In this document: positions 16,872 through 26,383 of the stretch, in pieces
Position numbering within the stretch: the first letter of the stretch is position 1
Layout: each line of letters opens with the position of its first letter
Assembly: GCF_036248255.1 (NCBI RefSeq)
Contig: NZ_CP109178.1
Location: forward strand, 5,394,001 to 5,458,000
Length of the DNA stretch: 64,000 nt
From: Streptomyces sp. NBC_01717
Lineage (GTDB): Bacteria > Actinomycetota > Actinomycetes > Streptomycetales > Streptomycetaceae
Direction: 5' to 3'
Notes under the pieces: model-generated
The model's input: the letters and a program-made list of their open reading frames with translations, nothing else
Told to the model about the DNA's origin: nothing
The model's database searches: none
Translations under genes and position numbers: made by a program

Positions 16872-17720
16872 ATGGGTGACGGCGACGAGGGGACCTACCC
16901 GGACCTATATGCCAAGTTGGCCTCGGTTGGCCCGTACCGGGTGGAGGTGGGGCATGCGTTGATCACCATGGTCGAGCCTCATGCCGGGCATGAGCATGCC
17001 TACCACAGATGGTACGAAGACGATCACTACTACGCGGGCGCGATGGCGATGCCCTGGATGTTCGCCGGGCGGCGCTGGGTGGCCACCCGGGAGCTCCAGG
17101 AGCTGCGCTATCCGGAGAAGTCCGCGGTGGCGCAGCCGGTCGGCGCCGGGTGCTATCTGTCCACGTACTGGGTGACGGACGGGCGCTACGACGACCACAT
17201 GAAGTGGACCGTCGGGATCAACAAGCGGCTGAACCGGGACGGCCGGGTCTACCAGGACCGTACCCATGTGTTCACCGCGTTCCAGGACCACGAGGCGACG
17301 GTCTACCGGGACGGCGCTGCAGGCCCCAGGGATTACCACGCCCTCGACCACCCGTACCGCGGACTGGTGCTCCAGGTGATCGACGCCGAAGACGCCGGGC
17401 AGCGGGCCGAGCTGCTGGAGTGGCTGCGCTCCCGGCATCTGCCGAAGCGGCTCGGCGGCTCACCGGCGGCGATGGTGACCGTCTTCCGCCCCACGCCGCT
17501 GCCGGGCGATCGGATGACCTATGTGAAGCAGGTAGAGGGCGTCGATACGAGGCTGACCCTGCTCTGGTTCCTCCAGGAGGACCCACGGGACTGCTGGGCG
17601 GAGCGTTTCACCGGGCTCGACGTGGCGGTCGCGGAATCAGGCCTGGGCCGGGTCGAGCTGGTGGCGCCGTTCATTCCGACCGTGCCCGGCACGGACCGGT
17701 ATGTGGATCAACTGCGTTGA
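16872..17720 (+). CDS. EthD-like/dimeric alpha-beta barrel protein of unknown function
   Basis: This 282-residue soluble protein is not confidently assigned. HAYHRWYEDDHYYAGAMAMP is rich in aromatic and charged residues, like the W-Y-x-x-H segments of dimeric alpha-beta barrel (EthD-like) proteins. A second, similar half seems to follow after residue ~150. The purine run 16854-16861 suggests GTG 16869 or ATG 16872 as start. ATG is used here. Its promoter palindrome links it to the SDR gene at 14199. The pair might act on the same hydrophobic substrate, but that is inference. Confidence 0.75.
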   Translation: MGDGDEGTYPDLYAKLASVGPYRVEVGHALITMVEPHAGHEHAYHRWYEDDHYYAGAMAMPWMFAGRRWVATRELQELRYPEKSAVAQPVGAGCYLSTYWVTDGRYDDHMKWTVGINKRLNRDGRVYQDRTHVFTAFQDHEATVYRDGAAGPRDYHALDHPYRGLVLQVIDAEDAGQRAELLEWLRSRHLPKRLGGSPAAMVTVFRPTPLPGDRMTYVKQVEGVDTRLTLLWFLQEDPRDCWAERFTGLDVAVAESGLGRVELVAPFIPTVPGTDRYVDQLR

Positions 17721-17826
17721 CCGGATCTGCTGGAGGAGCCCCCTCGGCCAGGACGGCGGACCAGTCGAGAGGGCTTCCGGCGGCACCGGCGTCGGTGCCG
17801 CACCCCGGTCTGTGGAAGGGCATGGG

Positions 17827-18033
17827 TCAGGCGTCGACGGAGCCCTTCGCGATGTCGGAGACGAAGGCGTTCCACGCGCCGGGCACGAACGTGATCGAGG
17901 GGCCCTCGGGGGCCTTCGAGTCACGCACCGCGATCGCCTGGGCGAGAGGGGACTTGACCTCGACGCAAGCGCCGTTGCCCCCGGAATACGACGACTTCGT
18001 CCAATTGTCCGTAGCACCCTGACGAATAGCCAT
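17827..18033 (-). CDS. DUF397 domain protein
   Basis: This 68-residue protein has the full DUF397 signature: NWTKSSYSGGNGACVEVKSP, then AVRDSKAPEGPSITFVPGAW and AFVSDIAKG. DUF397 proteins are small actinobacterial proteins nearly always encoded beside an XRE/DUF5753 regulator, as here (18324-19193). They are thought to act as its partner in development or antibiotic control. The ATG at 18033 is five bases after GGAG. The GTG two codons upstream would overlap that ribosome site. Confidence 0.92.
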   Translation of the reverse strand: MAIRQGATDNWTKSSYSGGNGACVEVKSPLAQAIAVRDSKAPEGPSITFVPGAWNAFVSDIAKGSVDA

Positions 18034-18323
18034 GTTCACTCCGGTTCAGAGAGTTGTGTGAGAGGTGCCAACCGCAAAACCTGTTGGCGTGATCGACGCT
18101 ACTCGCCAACATCGTTGCGTGAAGGCGCCGTTCACTCGACCGGATGGCATATTCCATTCGGGCCTTCCACTTTGAGGTGGCGACGGTGTACCGTGCCGTC
18201 GCCTCACCCGTAACATCGCCCCTTTTCCCGCATAACGGACTTTGCGGAATGCCTGCGCCGGGCTACCGGCGGCTGCCGTTCGGCCGGCAATCTGCCGGTG
18301 TCCGCCCGGCGTTCAGTCGCTGC

Positions 18324-19193
18324 TCACTCGCTGCTCAGCCGGGCGTACTTCTTCGCGATGTCGGCGATGAAGTGCCGGGTCTGCTCCACATTCAGCGCCT
18401 GCGCGCGCAAGTGCTCATACATGACGCTGTATCGCTGCACATCATTCGCTTTCTCCAGATAGAGATCGCTGGTGACGCCCTCGATATAGACCACGCTGGA
18501 GTCCGCGGCGTCCGGGAATTCCAAAATGGCGTACTGCCCGTTGATGCCCGGATGTGCACCCATCTCGAAAGGCAGCACCTGCACGGTCACATGCGGCAGG
18601 TGCGACAGCTCGACGAGTTGCTCCAGCTGCTCGATCATCACCTGCCGGCCACCGACCTGCCGGCTCAGTGCGGCCTCGTCGATGACCGCCCAGAGCCGCA
18701 GTGGATGTTCCTGGTCGGTGATCCGGTCCTGACGCCGCGCACGGACGCTGACGCGCTTGTCGATGTCGTTCGGCGGCGCCTCCGGAAGCGCGCCGTTGAT
18801 CAGCGCCTCGGCGTAGCTCCGGGTCTGCAACAGGCCCGGGACGACCTGGGGTTCGTACACCCGCAGCGACTCGGCGTCGGTCTCCAGGCCGATGTAGACG
18901 CTGTACGGGATGTCGCCGAAGGCGTGCCACCAGCCTTGCTGGCGGGAGTCCTTGGCCATCTGCATGAGTGAGTCGACGATCCGGTGGTCCTCGACCTCAT
19001 ACACCCCGCAGAGGTCGCGGACGTCGCGCTGGCTGATGGATCGGCGGCCGTTCTCCAGGCGGCTGATCTTCGACTGCGAGACCAGCAGCCGCTCCGCCAC
19101 CTCCTCGGCCGTCATGCCCTTGAGCTCGCGCAGGCGGCGCAATTCCTGACCCAACCGGCGTCGCCTGACGGTGGGATTGACGTTGGTCGGCAC
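18324..19193 (-). CDS. XRE-family regulator with DUF5753 domain
   Basis: This 289-residue regulator has an N-terminal HTH (LGQELRRLRELKGMTAEEVA, then LLVSQSKISRLENGRR) and a C-terminal DUF5753/Scr1-type domain. The latter is recognised by YEPQVVPGLLQTRSYAEALI, VIDEAALSRQVGG and QVLPFEMGAHPGINGQYAIL. The GTG start at 19193 has GGAGGTG upstream. With the DUF397 gene downstream on the same strand it forms the common Streptomyces regulator pair. The ligand and targets are unknown. Confidence 0.93.
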   Translation of the reverse strand: MPTNVNPTVRRRRLGQELRRLRELKGMTAEEVAERLLVSQSKISRLENGRRSISQRDVRDLCGVYEVEDHRIVDSLMQMAKDSRQQGWWHAFGDIPYSVYIGLETDAESLRVYEPQVVPGLLQTRSYAEALINGALPEAPPNDIDKRVSVRARRQDRITDQEHPLRLWAVIDEAALSRQVGGRQVMIEQLEQLVELSHLPHVTVQVLPFEMGAHPGINGQYAILEFPDAADSSVVYIEGVTSDLYLEKANDVQRYSVMYEHLRAQALNVEQTRHFIADIAKKYARLSSE

Positions 19194-19289
19194 GGAAACG
19201 GCACCTCCGGCTGTGTAGCTGTGCGTATCTACTGCTCAGCAGATTGCCACCCGTGGGCCGGGTTGCGCTGGGAAATGGCCACACGCAGG

Positions 19290-19325
19290 CGCGCGGGGCA
19301 GCCGGTGGACCGGCTGCCCCGCGCG
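19290..19325. terminator. Hairpin terminator downstream of the GPP34 gene
   Basis: A perfect 16-bp G/C stem (19290-19305 with 19310-19325) closes the loop TGGA. It lies 83 bp past the GPP34 stop and before the XRE start. Confidence 0.8.
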
Positions 19326-19407
19326 TGGTGCGGCTCCCGAACCGGGTCTTGGGGACGTCGGTGCGGCGGTATTCGGTTGTCCCGTCGGTGCGGTGCGGTC
19401 CGCCGCC

Positions 19408-20130
19408 CTAGTGGGCCGCGGTGTGCACCATGCTGTCGCGGCGTGACTGCGACTGCACTTGCGGTTGCAATGGCGCTCCGGCCGCCTGGTTGCGGCGCGG
19501 TTGTGCGACCGCCCCGTTCTGGACGTCCATCACGGCGTGCGCCACGAGGCCGCCCATCGGGTCGTGTCTGATCAGGTCCCGGAGCCGGGAGCGCGATGAG
19601 CGCCCCTCGTTCCCGGGGTAGAGGTGCTTGCCGAGTCCGACCGCGTGGGCCAGTGCGGCGAGCGCCGCGGTCCGCGGGTCCGGTGGTACACCGGTGCGGA
19701 TCGCACTGTCCAGCCGGGATCTGATCTCCCGGCTGATTGCCGTGTCCGTCGCCTGGTAGCGAGTCGTCGGCAGCACCCCGCACATCTGTCCCGCCACGGC
19801 ATGCACCATGCCGCACCGCTCCAGATGCGAGAGATAGGTCTGACGCAGCCCCAGCCGGGGCCCGCCAATCCAGTGGACGGCCCGGACCGGGCTGCCGCGT
19901 CGGCGCAGCAGTTCCAGTGCGGAGTCCAGTGTCGGATCTCCTGTCGGCCGTGGCATCACCACGGCGATACGATCCCCGTCAGGGGCTATCCGTCCTGCCA
20001 GAGCCAGCTCCACTAGCTGAGCTCCGGCGAGGCCGAGGTCGAGCGACTGCGGCTGCGCTGTGGTACCCGTGGTCGGGTCCAGAGCGAGCAGCAGAAGCTC
20101 CTCCGGAATTGTTCTGCGGCTCCTGCCCAT
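19408..20130 (-). CDS. GPP34 family phosphoprotein (GOLPH3/Vps74-like)
   Basis: This 240-residue protein starts IPEELLLLALDPTTGTTAQP, then SLDLGLAGAQLVELALAGRI, the conserved opening of the GPP34 family. In eukaryotes the family binds phosphoinositides at the Golgi. In Streptomyces many paralogues exist and their role is not settled. A middle region with DTAISREIRSRLDSAIRTG and TAALAALAHAVGLGKHLYP also fits. The tail after residue ~205 is Gln/Ala-rich and likely disordered. GGAGG lies five bases before the ATG. Confidence 0.9.
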   Translation of the reverse strand: MGRSRRTIPEELLLLALDPTTGTTAQPQSLDLGLAGAQLVELALAGRIAPDGDRIAVVMPRPTGDPTLDSALELLRRRGSPVRAVHWIGGPRLGLRQTYLSHLERCGMVHAVAGQMCGVLPTTRYQATDTAISREIRSRLDSAIRTGVPPDPRTAALAALAHAVGLGKHLYPGNEGRSSRSRLRDLIRHDPMGGLVAHAVMDVQNGAVAQPRRNQAAGAPLQPQVQSQSRRDSMVHTAAH

Positions 20131-20324
20131 CCATGCCTCCCCGCGTGGATGAATGACAGGGTGACCCCTCTCACATTGGTCTGTCGAGAGCGCCTGGGTG
20201 CTTCGTACGGGAACCAGTAGGTATGTCGTTCTCGTCTAGCAGCCCGGCCGAGGGTTCACACAGGACACTGGTAGCTGGTTCGGACAGTGCGGGGGCGTCC
20301 CCGCGGCGCATGGAGGAGGCATCG

Positions 20325-22859
20325 GTGGCGGGCGAGTCCCCCGACAGGTCGGAGCAGCAGAAGTCGTCGGGCGCGGCTCGGAGCGAAAGCGATCCGCGAC
20401 TCGCCGTCTTCCGTGACACGGCAGCCGCGGCGGATGCCGGAACCGGATCCGCGACTGGAACCCGCGGCAATCCGGATACGGCGACGGCGGTGTTCCGTAC
20501 GAAGCCTGCGGAGGCCGGCGAGGGCGAGAGGCAGGATTCTCGCGAAGGCCTCGGCGAGGGCCTCGGCGGGTCGAGGAACGGCTCTCACGGCTCTCACGGC
20601 TCCCGCGGTCCCGAGCGGGCCGAGAAGGCCCCTGAGGCCCTGGAGGCGGCCTCTGCGCCCGAGGAGCGGGAGGAGTCCGCGGAGGGCGCCCGGGCCGCGG
20701 AGGCGGCCGGGGCCGACGAGGCGGGAACCGGGACCGCACCCGAGGAGAGCGACGCGCGGCTGCGTGCTGCGGTCGCCGCATGGGTGGGGAAGGGCACGGC
20801 CGGCGCGAAGACGGCCGAGCAGGACGAGCGGGACGAGCAGGACGAGAAGGCCGACACGGTCGCGGTCACCGGGAGCGACGAGGTCACGGGGAGCGACACG
20901 CCCGAGGTCGTCGACGAGGCGGGTGACAGCGGGACGACGTCCGCCGGCGCGACCGGGGACGGGTCGGACGGGCCGGACGAGCCGGTCGCGTCGGACGCAG
21001 CCGATGCCGATGCAGCCGATGCCGCGGATGAGGACGACGCCGACGAGGCGCGTGCTGAGGGCGCCGCGAAGCCTGCGGCATCCGACGACGCCGAAGCCGC
21101 GGACGAGGGCCCGGGCGAGAACGCGGACGAGGAAACGGACGGCGCCGCCGACGAGGCCCGGGTCTCCGGCGCCCCCGAGGAGAGCCCCGCGGCCGCGGAG
21201 AGCGTCGAGGCAGCCGATGCCGCCGAGACATCCGAGTCCTCCGAGGCCGCCGAGACATCCGATGCCGCCGAGGACAAGCGCGCAATCGATCAGCCTACGG
21301 CTGTCTTCAGGACGGTCCGGCCGGACCGGGTCGACCAGCCGACGACCGCGCTGAAGATCACCCCGCCCGCGGTGAAGCCGGAGCAGAAGCCTCAGCGGAA
21401 GCCGGAGGCCGAGCCCGAGGCTGCCGCCGAGCGCACCAGCCAGTTCGTGCCGCTGCGCCGCGACGAGGCGCGGCCCGCGCCCGCGGTCCGCAAGCCCGAG
21501 ACACCCGCAGCCGCACCCGGGTCGGCCGCCGCCCCCTCGCTCAGCGGCGCCGAACGGACCCGGCAGCAGCCGATGCCGCCCCGGCCGCCGCTCGACCTGC
21601 TGGCCGAGCTGACGAACACGCCTCCGCCGCCGGAGACGCCCGTCCGTACGGCCGTGCGCCGGGTCAAGATCTGGACCCCGCTCGCAGTGCTCCTGTTGAT
21701 CGTCTTTGCGATCGTGCAGGCGGTGCGCCCGCTGCCGACGCCCGAGCTCCGGCTGACGGCGCAGCCGACGTACACCTTTGACGGCAGCAAGCCGTCACTG
21801 CCGTGGCCGAACGAGGGCCAGGGCTACATGGCGGCGACCGGCCTCGGCACGGTGGACTCGTTCGGCGAGCAGAAGGCCGTGCCGATCGGCAGTGTGGCCA
21901 AGGCGATGACCGCGTACGTCGTGCTCAAGGACCACCCGCTCAAGAAGGGCGAAGCCGGTCCGTCCATCACGGTCGACGCCAAGGGGGAGTCGGACGGCAA
22001 GCTGGACGCCGCGGGCGAGTCGACGCTCAACACCGTGAAGGCCGGGGACAAGCTCACCGAGCAGGAGGCCCTCTCGGCCATAATGATTCCGTCCGCGAAC
22101 AACATCGCGCGGTTGCTGGCGCGTTGGGACGCGGGTTCCGAGGAGGCGTTCGTCAAGAAGATGAACGACACCGCGAAGTCGCTCGGCATGAAGAACACCA
22201 CGTACACGGACCCGTCCGGACTCAACGCGACCACGGTGAGTTCGGCCGAGGACCAGGTGAAGCTCGGCCAGAAGCTGGTGGAGATCCCGGCGCTGATGGC
22301 GATCACCAAGCTGCCGTCGTGGACCGACCCGTCGGGCAAGAACTGGCGGAACTACAACACCCTCGTTCCGTACAACAACGCGCTCGGTATCAAGACCGGC
22401 TCCACGAGCAAGGCGGGCGGCAACCTGCTCTTCGCCGCGCACAAGATGGTCGGCGACACCGACCAGCTGATCGTCGGTGCGGTGCTGGGCCAGCACAAGT
22501 CGCCCATCATCGACACCGTCAACGCGGTCAGCAAGGATGTGATGATCGCGACCGAGAACCTGCTGAAGAGCGGGAAGGTGGTCAAGAAGGGTGACGTCGT
22601 CGGCGCGGTCGACGACGGGTTCGGCGGCACCACCCCGGTTGTCGCGACCGAGGATGTGGCGGCGGTCGGCTGGCCCGGTCTGACGGTCAAGCTCGAGCTG
22701 ACCGACGACGGGAAGACGCCCCCGCACTCGGCTGCCGCCGGAACGCACGTCGGCACGCTCACCGTGGGTGAAGGGTCCAGCCAGGTGAAGGTGGCGGTGG
22801 CGCTGCAGAGTGATCTGACGGACCCGTCCTTCGGCCAGAAGCTGACCCGGATCAGCTGA
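20325..22859 (+). CDS. D-alanyl-D-alanine carboxypeptidase with long acidic N-terminal region
   Basis: The C-terminal ~380 residues are an S11-family penicillin-binding protein. The catalytic SVAK (near residue 523), SANN (near 590) and KTG (GIKTGSTSKAGG, near 689) are all present. It would trim peptidoglycan side chains outside the membrane. One transmembrane helix (TPLAVLLLIVFAIVQAV, near 450) separates this from a ~440-residue cytoplasmic region of low complexity, rich in Ala, Glu, Asp and Ser. GTG 20325 is chosen because GGAGGAGG lies five bases before it. An in-frame ATG at 20223 lacks a ribosome site. The acidic region may be a hub for cytoplasmic partners or phosphorylation (inference). 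Confidence 0.92.
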   Translation: MAGESPDRSEQQKSSGAARSESDPRLAVFRDTAAAADAGTGSATGTRGNPDTATAVFRTKPAEAGEGERQDSREGLGEGLGGSRNGSHGSHGSRGPERAEKAPEALEAASAPEEREESAEGARAAEAAGADEAGTGTAPEESDARLRAAVAAWVGKGTAGAKTAEQDERDEQDEKADTVAVTGSDEVTGSDTPEVVDEAGDSGTTSAGATGDGSDGPDEPVASDAADADAADAADEDDADEARAEGAAKPAASDDAEAADEGPGENADEETDGAADEARVSGAPEESPAAAESVEAADAAETSESSEAAETSDAAEDKRAIDQPTAVFRTVRPDRVDQPTTALKITPPAVKPEQKPQRKPEAEPEAAAERTSQFVPLRRDEARPAPAVRKPETPAAAPGSAAAPSLSGAERTRQQPMPPRPPLDLLAELTNTPPPPETPVRTAVRRVKIWTPLAVLLLIVFAIVQAVRPLPTPELRLTAQPTYTFDGSKPSLPWPNEGQGYMAATGLGTVDSFGEQKAVPIGSVAKAMTAYVVLKDHPLKKGEAGPSITVDAKGESDGKLDAAGESTLNTVKAGDKLTEQEALSAIMIPSANNIARLLARWDAGSEEAFVKKMNDTAKSLGMKNTTYTDPSGLNATTVSSAEDQVKLGQKLVEIPALMAITKLPSWTDPSGKNWRNYNTLVPYNNALGIKTGSTSKAGGNLLFAAHKMVGDTDQLIVGAVLGQHKSPIIDTVNAVSKDVMIATENLLKSGKVVKKGDVVGAVDDGFGGTTPVVATEDVAAVGWPGLTVKLELTDDGKTPPHSAAAGTHVGTLTVGEGSSQVKVAVALQSDLTDPSFGQKLTRIS

Positions 22860-22864
22860 CGAGG

Positions 22865-22904
22865 AAGGGGGAGGGGATGCCGTTCCCGGCATCCCCTCCC
22901 CCTT
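22865..22904. terminator. Rho-independent terminator after the carboxypeptidase gene
   Basis: A perfect 18-bp stem (22865-22882 with 22887-22904) with loop TTCC ends in a short T-run, 5 bp after the stop codon. Confidence 0.92.
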
Positions 22905-23041
22905 TTCGGTGCCGGAACCGGCACCGTCTTCCCCTTTGCGCACGTGTTAGCGTCCCCGGACAACCGGGGAGCGCCGGACGGCGTCCTCACAGGTGGTACG
23001 GAGACGGGGAACGGGGCCGGCGGAGACGGGGAGAAGCCGTA

Positions 23042-24934
23042 GTGACCACCGCGGAGCCGAGACCCGGCCGTGAGGCGGCCGGGAACAGCGATGTGCGAGG
23101 CGACGTGACGAGCGGCAGTGGTGGCAGCATGAATGTCCGGCTGCCCGCCCCGCGTACCCCGGAACCGTGGGCGGGGGCTACCGAACCGCCGGAACCATCG
23201 GAGCCGACCCGCAGTCGGCAGGCCCGTACCCGGCAGCTGCTGCGCCACCCCGTCACCATTGCGACGGCAGCCGCCGCGGTCACCCACATCCTCTGGTTCT
23301 TCCTCTTCGCGAACAGCGGCGGCGATCTCGCGGCGCAGGACGCCTGGGCCGAGTTCGTCGGCCGGTACCCCGGTACCGCGTACAACCTCGCCTGGTACGG
23401 GGGCATGCACCCCGTCTCGTACAGCGTGGTCTCGCCGTATCTGATGTCCGTGCTCGGCGTCCGTACGACGATGATGATCGCCGGGACGGTGTCGGCAGGG
23501 CTGACCGCGTTGATCGTGGTGCGGGTCCGGGCCGTCCGCAACCCGCTCGCCTGCTCGCTCGCCGGAGTGTTCGCGTATCTGTGCAACGCGCTGTCCGGGC
23601 GGGTGACGTTCGGGCTCGGCATGATGTTCGCGCTGGGTGCGGTGGCCGCGGTGTTCTGCTGGCCGTACCGGTGGCGCCACAAGCGCTGGGCGAAGGCGGC
23701 CGTCGCCGCGCCGCTCGCCGGGCTGGCCACGGCGGGCAGCCCCGTCGCGGGGCTGTTCCTCGGTGTGGTGGCCGCCGCGCTGTTCCTGAACAAGCGGCGC
23801 CCCGGCGCGTACGCACTGGGCCTGGCGCCGGTCGTCGTCGTCGCCCTGTCGTCGTGGCTGTTCCCGTTCTCCGGTACGCAGCCGATGTCGCTCGCGACGC
23901 TGTCCCTGCCGTTCCTCTTCGCCGTTCTCACCCTCGTCCTCGTGCCGAGCGAGTGGCGCACGGTCCGCACCGCTGCCGCCGTGTACGGGGCCGGGACGCT
24001 GTTGACCTATGTGGTCGACTCGCAGATCGGCTCGAACGTCACGCGGATGGCGATGCTGTTCGCCGGGGTGGTGCTGCTTGCCGCGCTGCCGTACTCCGTG
24101 CCGCGTTCGCGGCGCTGGTACGCGCTGATCCTGGCATTCGTCGGCATGAACATCTGGATCGGCGTCAAGGGCGTCGACGACATCGTCCGTACCGCCCCCG
24201 CCGCCTCCTGGACGCGGGAGCTGGCCCCGCTGGTCAACGAGCTCCAGGAGGTCGGTGCGGAACGCGGCAGGGTCGAGGTGGTGCCCGCCAGCAGCCACCG
24301 CGAGGCGTCCGCGCTCGCCCCGTACGTCAATCTGGCCCGCGGCTGGAACCGGCAGGCCGACATGGACCGCAACCCGCTCTTCTACGACGACACGCTGGAC
24401 CCGGTGAACTACCGCCGGTGGCTCGACCGCTGGGCGGTGCACTACGTGGTGCTGCCCAAGGGGGAGCCGGACTCCACCGGCGCGGTGCAGGAGGCGGCAC
24501 TGGTCCAGAAGGGCCAGCCGTATCTGAAGGCCATCTGGTCCGACTCCAACTGGCAGCTCTTCGAGGTCGACAGCCCGGTGCCGCTGGCCGATCCGCCGGC
24601 GACGGTGGACCGGGCCGGTGCGGGTGAGCTGACCATCCATGTGAAGCGGGCCGGCCGGGTGCTGATCCGGATCCCGTACTCGCGCTGGCTCGCGCTGGTC
24701 GACGACGAGGGCAAGAGCGTGGAGCGGCCGCAGGAGACCGAGGCGTCCAAGCGGCGTGCGGACCAGGACAGCCCGAGGACCTTCGTCAACACGAACGGCT
24801 GCCTGCTCAAGGTGGACGAGGACGAGGACGGCGACGAGTGGACGGAACTGCTCGCGCCGCGCCCCGGGGTGTACCGGCTGGCAGCCCCGTACCAGCTGTC
24901 GCCCGGTACACCGTGCCCGGAGGAGCTGCGCTGA
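23042..24934 (+). CDS. Polytopic membrane protein, GT-C-like
   Basis: This ~630-residue protein starts with a ~65-residue Pro/Glu-rich cytoplasmic tail. About 11 hydrophobic segments follow, between THILWFFLFANSGG and FVGMNIWIGV. A C-terminal soluble domain of ~230 residues includes WAVHYVVLPKGEPDSTGAVQ. YGGMHPVSYSVVSPYLM and the soluble tail resemble integral-membrane glycosyltransferase-like proteins of actinobacteria, but no catalytic residue can be named. GTG 23042 is used, with GGGGAG upstream. ATG 23130 is an alternative. It follows the carboxypeptidase gene behind a terminator, so it is transcribed separately. Confidence 0.78.
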   Translation: MTTAEPRPGREAAGNSDVRGDVTSGSGGSMNVRLPAPRTPEPWAGATEPPEPSEPTRSRQARTRQLLRHPVTIATAAAAVTHILWFFLFANSGGDLAAQDAWAEFVGRYPGTAYNLAWYGGMHPVSYSVVSPYLMSVLGVRTTMMIAGTVSAGLTALIVVRVRAVRNPLACSLAGVFAYLCNALSGRVTFGLGMMFALGAVAAVFCWPYRWRHKRWAKAAVAAPLAGLATAGSPVAGLFLGVVAAALFLNKRRPGAYALGLAPVVVVALSSWLFPFSGTQPMSLATLSLPFLFAVLTLVLVPSEWRTVRTAAAVYGAGTLLTYVVDSQIGSNVTRMAMLFAGVVLLAALPYSVPRSRRWYALILAFVGMNIWIGVKGVDDIVRTAPAASWTRELAPLVNELQEVGAERGRVEVVPASSHREASALAPYVNLARGWNRQADMDRNPLFYDDTLDPVNYRRWLDRWAVHYVVLPKGEPDSTGAVQEAALVQKGQPYLKAIWSDSNWQLFEVDSPVPLADPPATVDRAGAGELTIHVKRAGRVLIRIPYSRWLALVDDEGKSVERPQETEASKRRADQDSPRTFVNTNGCLLKVDEDEDGDEWTELLAPRPGVYRLAAPYQLSPGTPCPEELR

Positions 24935-25030
24935 GGAGGGCGCGGACGGGGAACCGCAGACAAGGAGAGAGCGAGTAAATCGTGCACGGTCTCTCCCTCC
25001 GGGGGCGTTGCCCTGGCATGGTGTGCTGCC

Positions 25031-25975
25031 ATGAGGTGCCAACGGTGCGGCAGTGAACAGCGAGGTGCGCTGCCGGGATTGGTCTGTCCGGACTGCGGAT
25101 CGGTGGCCCGGTCGGCCGGCGGGGACGGTTCCTGGATCGCCCGCGAGACGCTTGCGGGCCGGCTGTCCACGTTGCCGCGGAGCAGAAAGGCCCTGTTGGC
25201 GGCGGGAGTTGTGGTGGTGGCCGGCTCGCTGGTCACGGGCGCCTCGCTGCTCGCTTCTGCAGGCGGCGACGACAGCGGCCGGCGTACGGGGGCGGTGGGG
25301 CGCGCGGGTATCCCGCCGGACGGCATCGGGGGCGGCGCCCCGACCCGGATCGGTCCGTCCGGCACGGAGAGCCCGGACCCGGCACCCACCTCTTCGAAGT
25401 CGCCGTCGTCGCCAGCGTCGCCCAGCCCGTCCCGTACTCCCAAGTACCCGCCGGGCAGGGGTGGTTACATGTACACGGCCTGGGCCGGCCCCGGCTGCTC
25501 GACGGGCGAGTACCGCGAGCACGGCCGGTTCGAGGACGGTGACGACGGCTGGTACACGGTCGACTCGGGCGGCTACCGGGGCAGTACGTGCGACGGGCGG
25601 TTCAGCGCCGTGCCGATGTCGGGGAGCACGACCCAGGACCGGGGCAACACCGCCACCTGGTCCTGGCACCTGGGCGGCGGCTACCGCGAGTGCGCGCTGA
25701 CCGTCTTCGTGCCGGACAGCGGCCGCGACCGCGACGTGGCGGGGAACCCCACCGTGTACCGGGTGCTCTCGAATCCGGATGACGCGGACTCCGCGTATAC
25801 GGGCTTCGCCGTACGTCAGACCGTGCATCGCGGCACCCCCGTCGATGTGAGCAGCTACCCGGTCAAGGGCGACACGTTCGCGGTGCAGCTGATCGACCGG
25901 GGGCGCGACTGGGGTGACGAGGAACTGGTCGGCGCGCATCACGCAGCGGCGCAGTTGAGGGTGAACTGCCGCTGA
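25031..25975 (+). CDS. Zinc-ribbon membrane-anchored extracellular protein
   Basis: This 314-residue protein opens with a zinc ribbon (MRCQRCGSEQ and LVCPDCGS, two CxxC pairs). One transmembrane helix (KALLAAGVVVVAGSLVTGAS) follows, then a Ser/Pro/Thr-rich linker and an extracellular domain of ~160 residues. That domain has two or more Cys (PGCSTGEY, STCDGRF, ECALTVF) and ends LRVNCR. The layout is common in Streptomyces proteins of unknown function. An adhesin or sensor role is only a guess. It is separate from the gene at 23042 by 96 bp. Confidence 0.8.
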   Translation: MRCQRCGSEQRGALPGLVCPDCGSVARSAGGDGSWIARETLAGRLSTLPRSRKALLAAGVVVVAGSLVTGASLLASAGGDDSGRRTGAVGRAGIPPDGIGGGAPTRIGPSGTESPDPAPTSSKSPSSPASPSPSRTPKYPPGRGGYMYTAWAGPGCSTGEYREHGRFEDGDDGWYTVDSGGYRGSTCDGRFSAVPMSGSTTQDRGNTATWSWHLGGGYRECALTVFVPDSGRDRDVAGNPTVYRVLSNPDDADSAYTGFAVRQTVHRGTPVDVSSYPVKGDTFAVQLIDRGRDWGDEELVGAHHAAAQLRVNCR

Positions 25976-26041
25976 GGCCGACTGCCGGGATGTCGGGCGG
26001 AACGGCAGCCATCCGTCCGACTCGGGAGTCATAGTGGACGC

Positions 26042-26323
26042 ATGAGCCTGACCACCGACGGAGAGCCGCCCGGCCCTGTGCGGTTCCATCTTCTGTGCGA
26101 TCGCCGGGGTTGCCGGGCGCGGGCCGTGTTCGACATGGTCATCGCGGACCCGCCGCCGGACATCGAGTCGGACCTGTTCGGTCACGTCCTGCACAGCGCG
26201 ACCATTGCCTCCCCGCACATCGAGGAGCTCGGCTGGAAGTACGTCCAGCAGGAGGGTTACTGGTGCCCGGGCTGTGCCGCCCCGGGTCGTCGGCCGAGGC
26301 CGCGGGGCGTCACATCGTCCTGA
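26042..26323 (+). CDS. Small hypothetical protein with possible Cys-rich metal site
   Basis: This is a 93-residue protein. CDRRGC near residue 19 and CPGC near residue 76 could form a four-Cys zinc site. The segment between them is amphipathic. No family is recognised. It is a single-gene unit between the zinc-ribbon membrane protein and the DinB-like gene. Confidence 0.6.
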   Translation: MSLTTDGEPPGPVRFHLLCDRRGCRARAVFDMVIADPPPDIESDLFGHVLHSATIASPHIEELGWKYVQQEGYWCPGCAAPGRRPRPRGVTSS

Positions 26324-26383
26324 CGCAGTGCATCGCGGCACGGTTCGGCGGCCACCGAAGAGTCCCGCCTCTAGCGTCGAACC

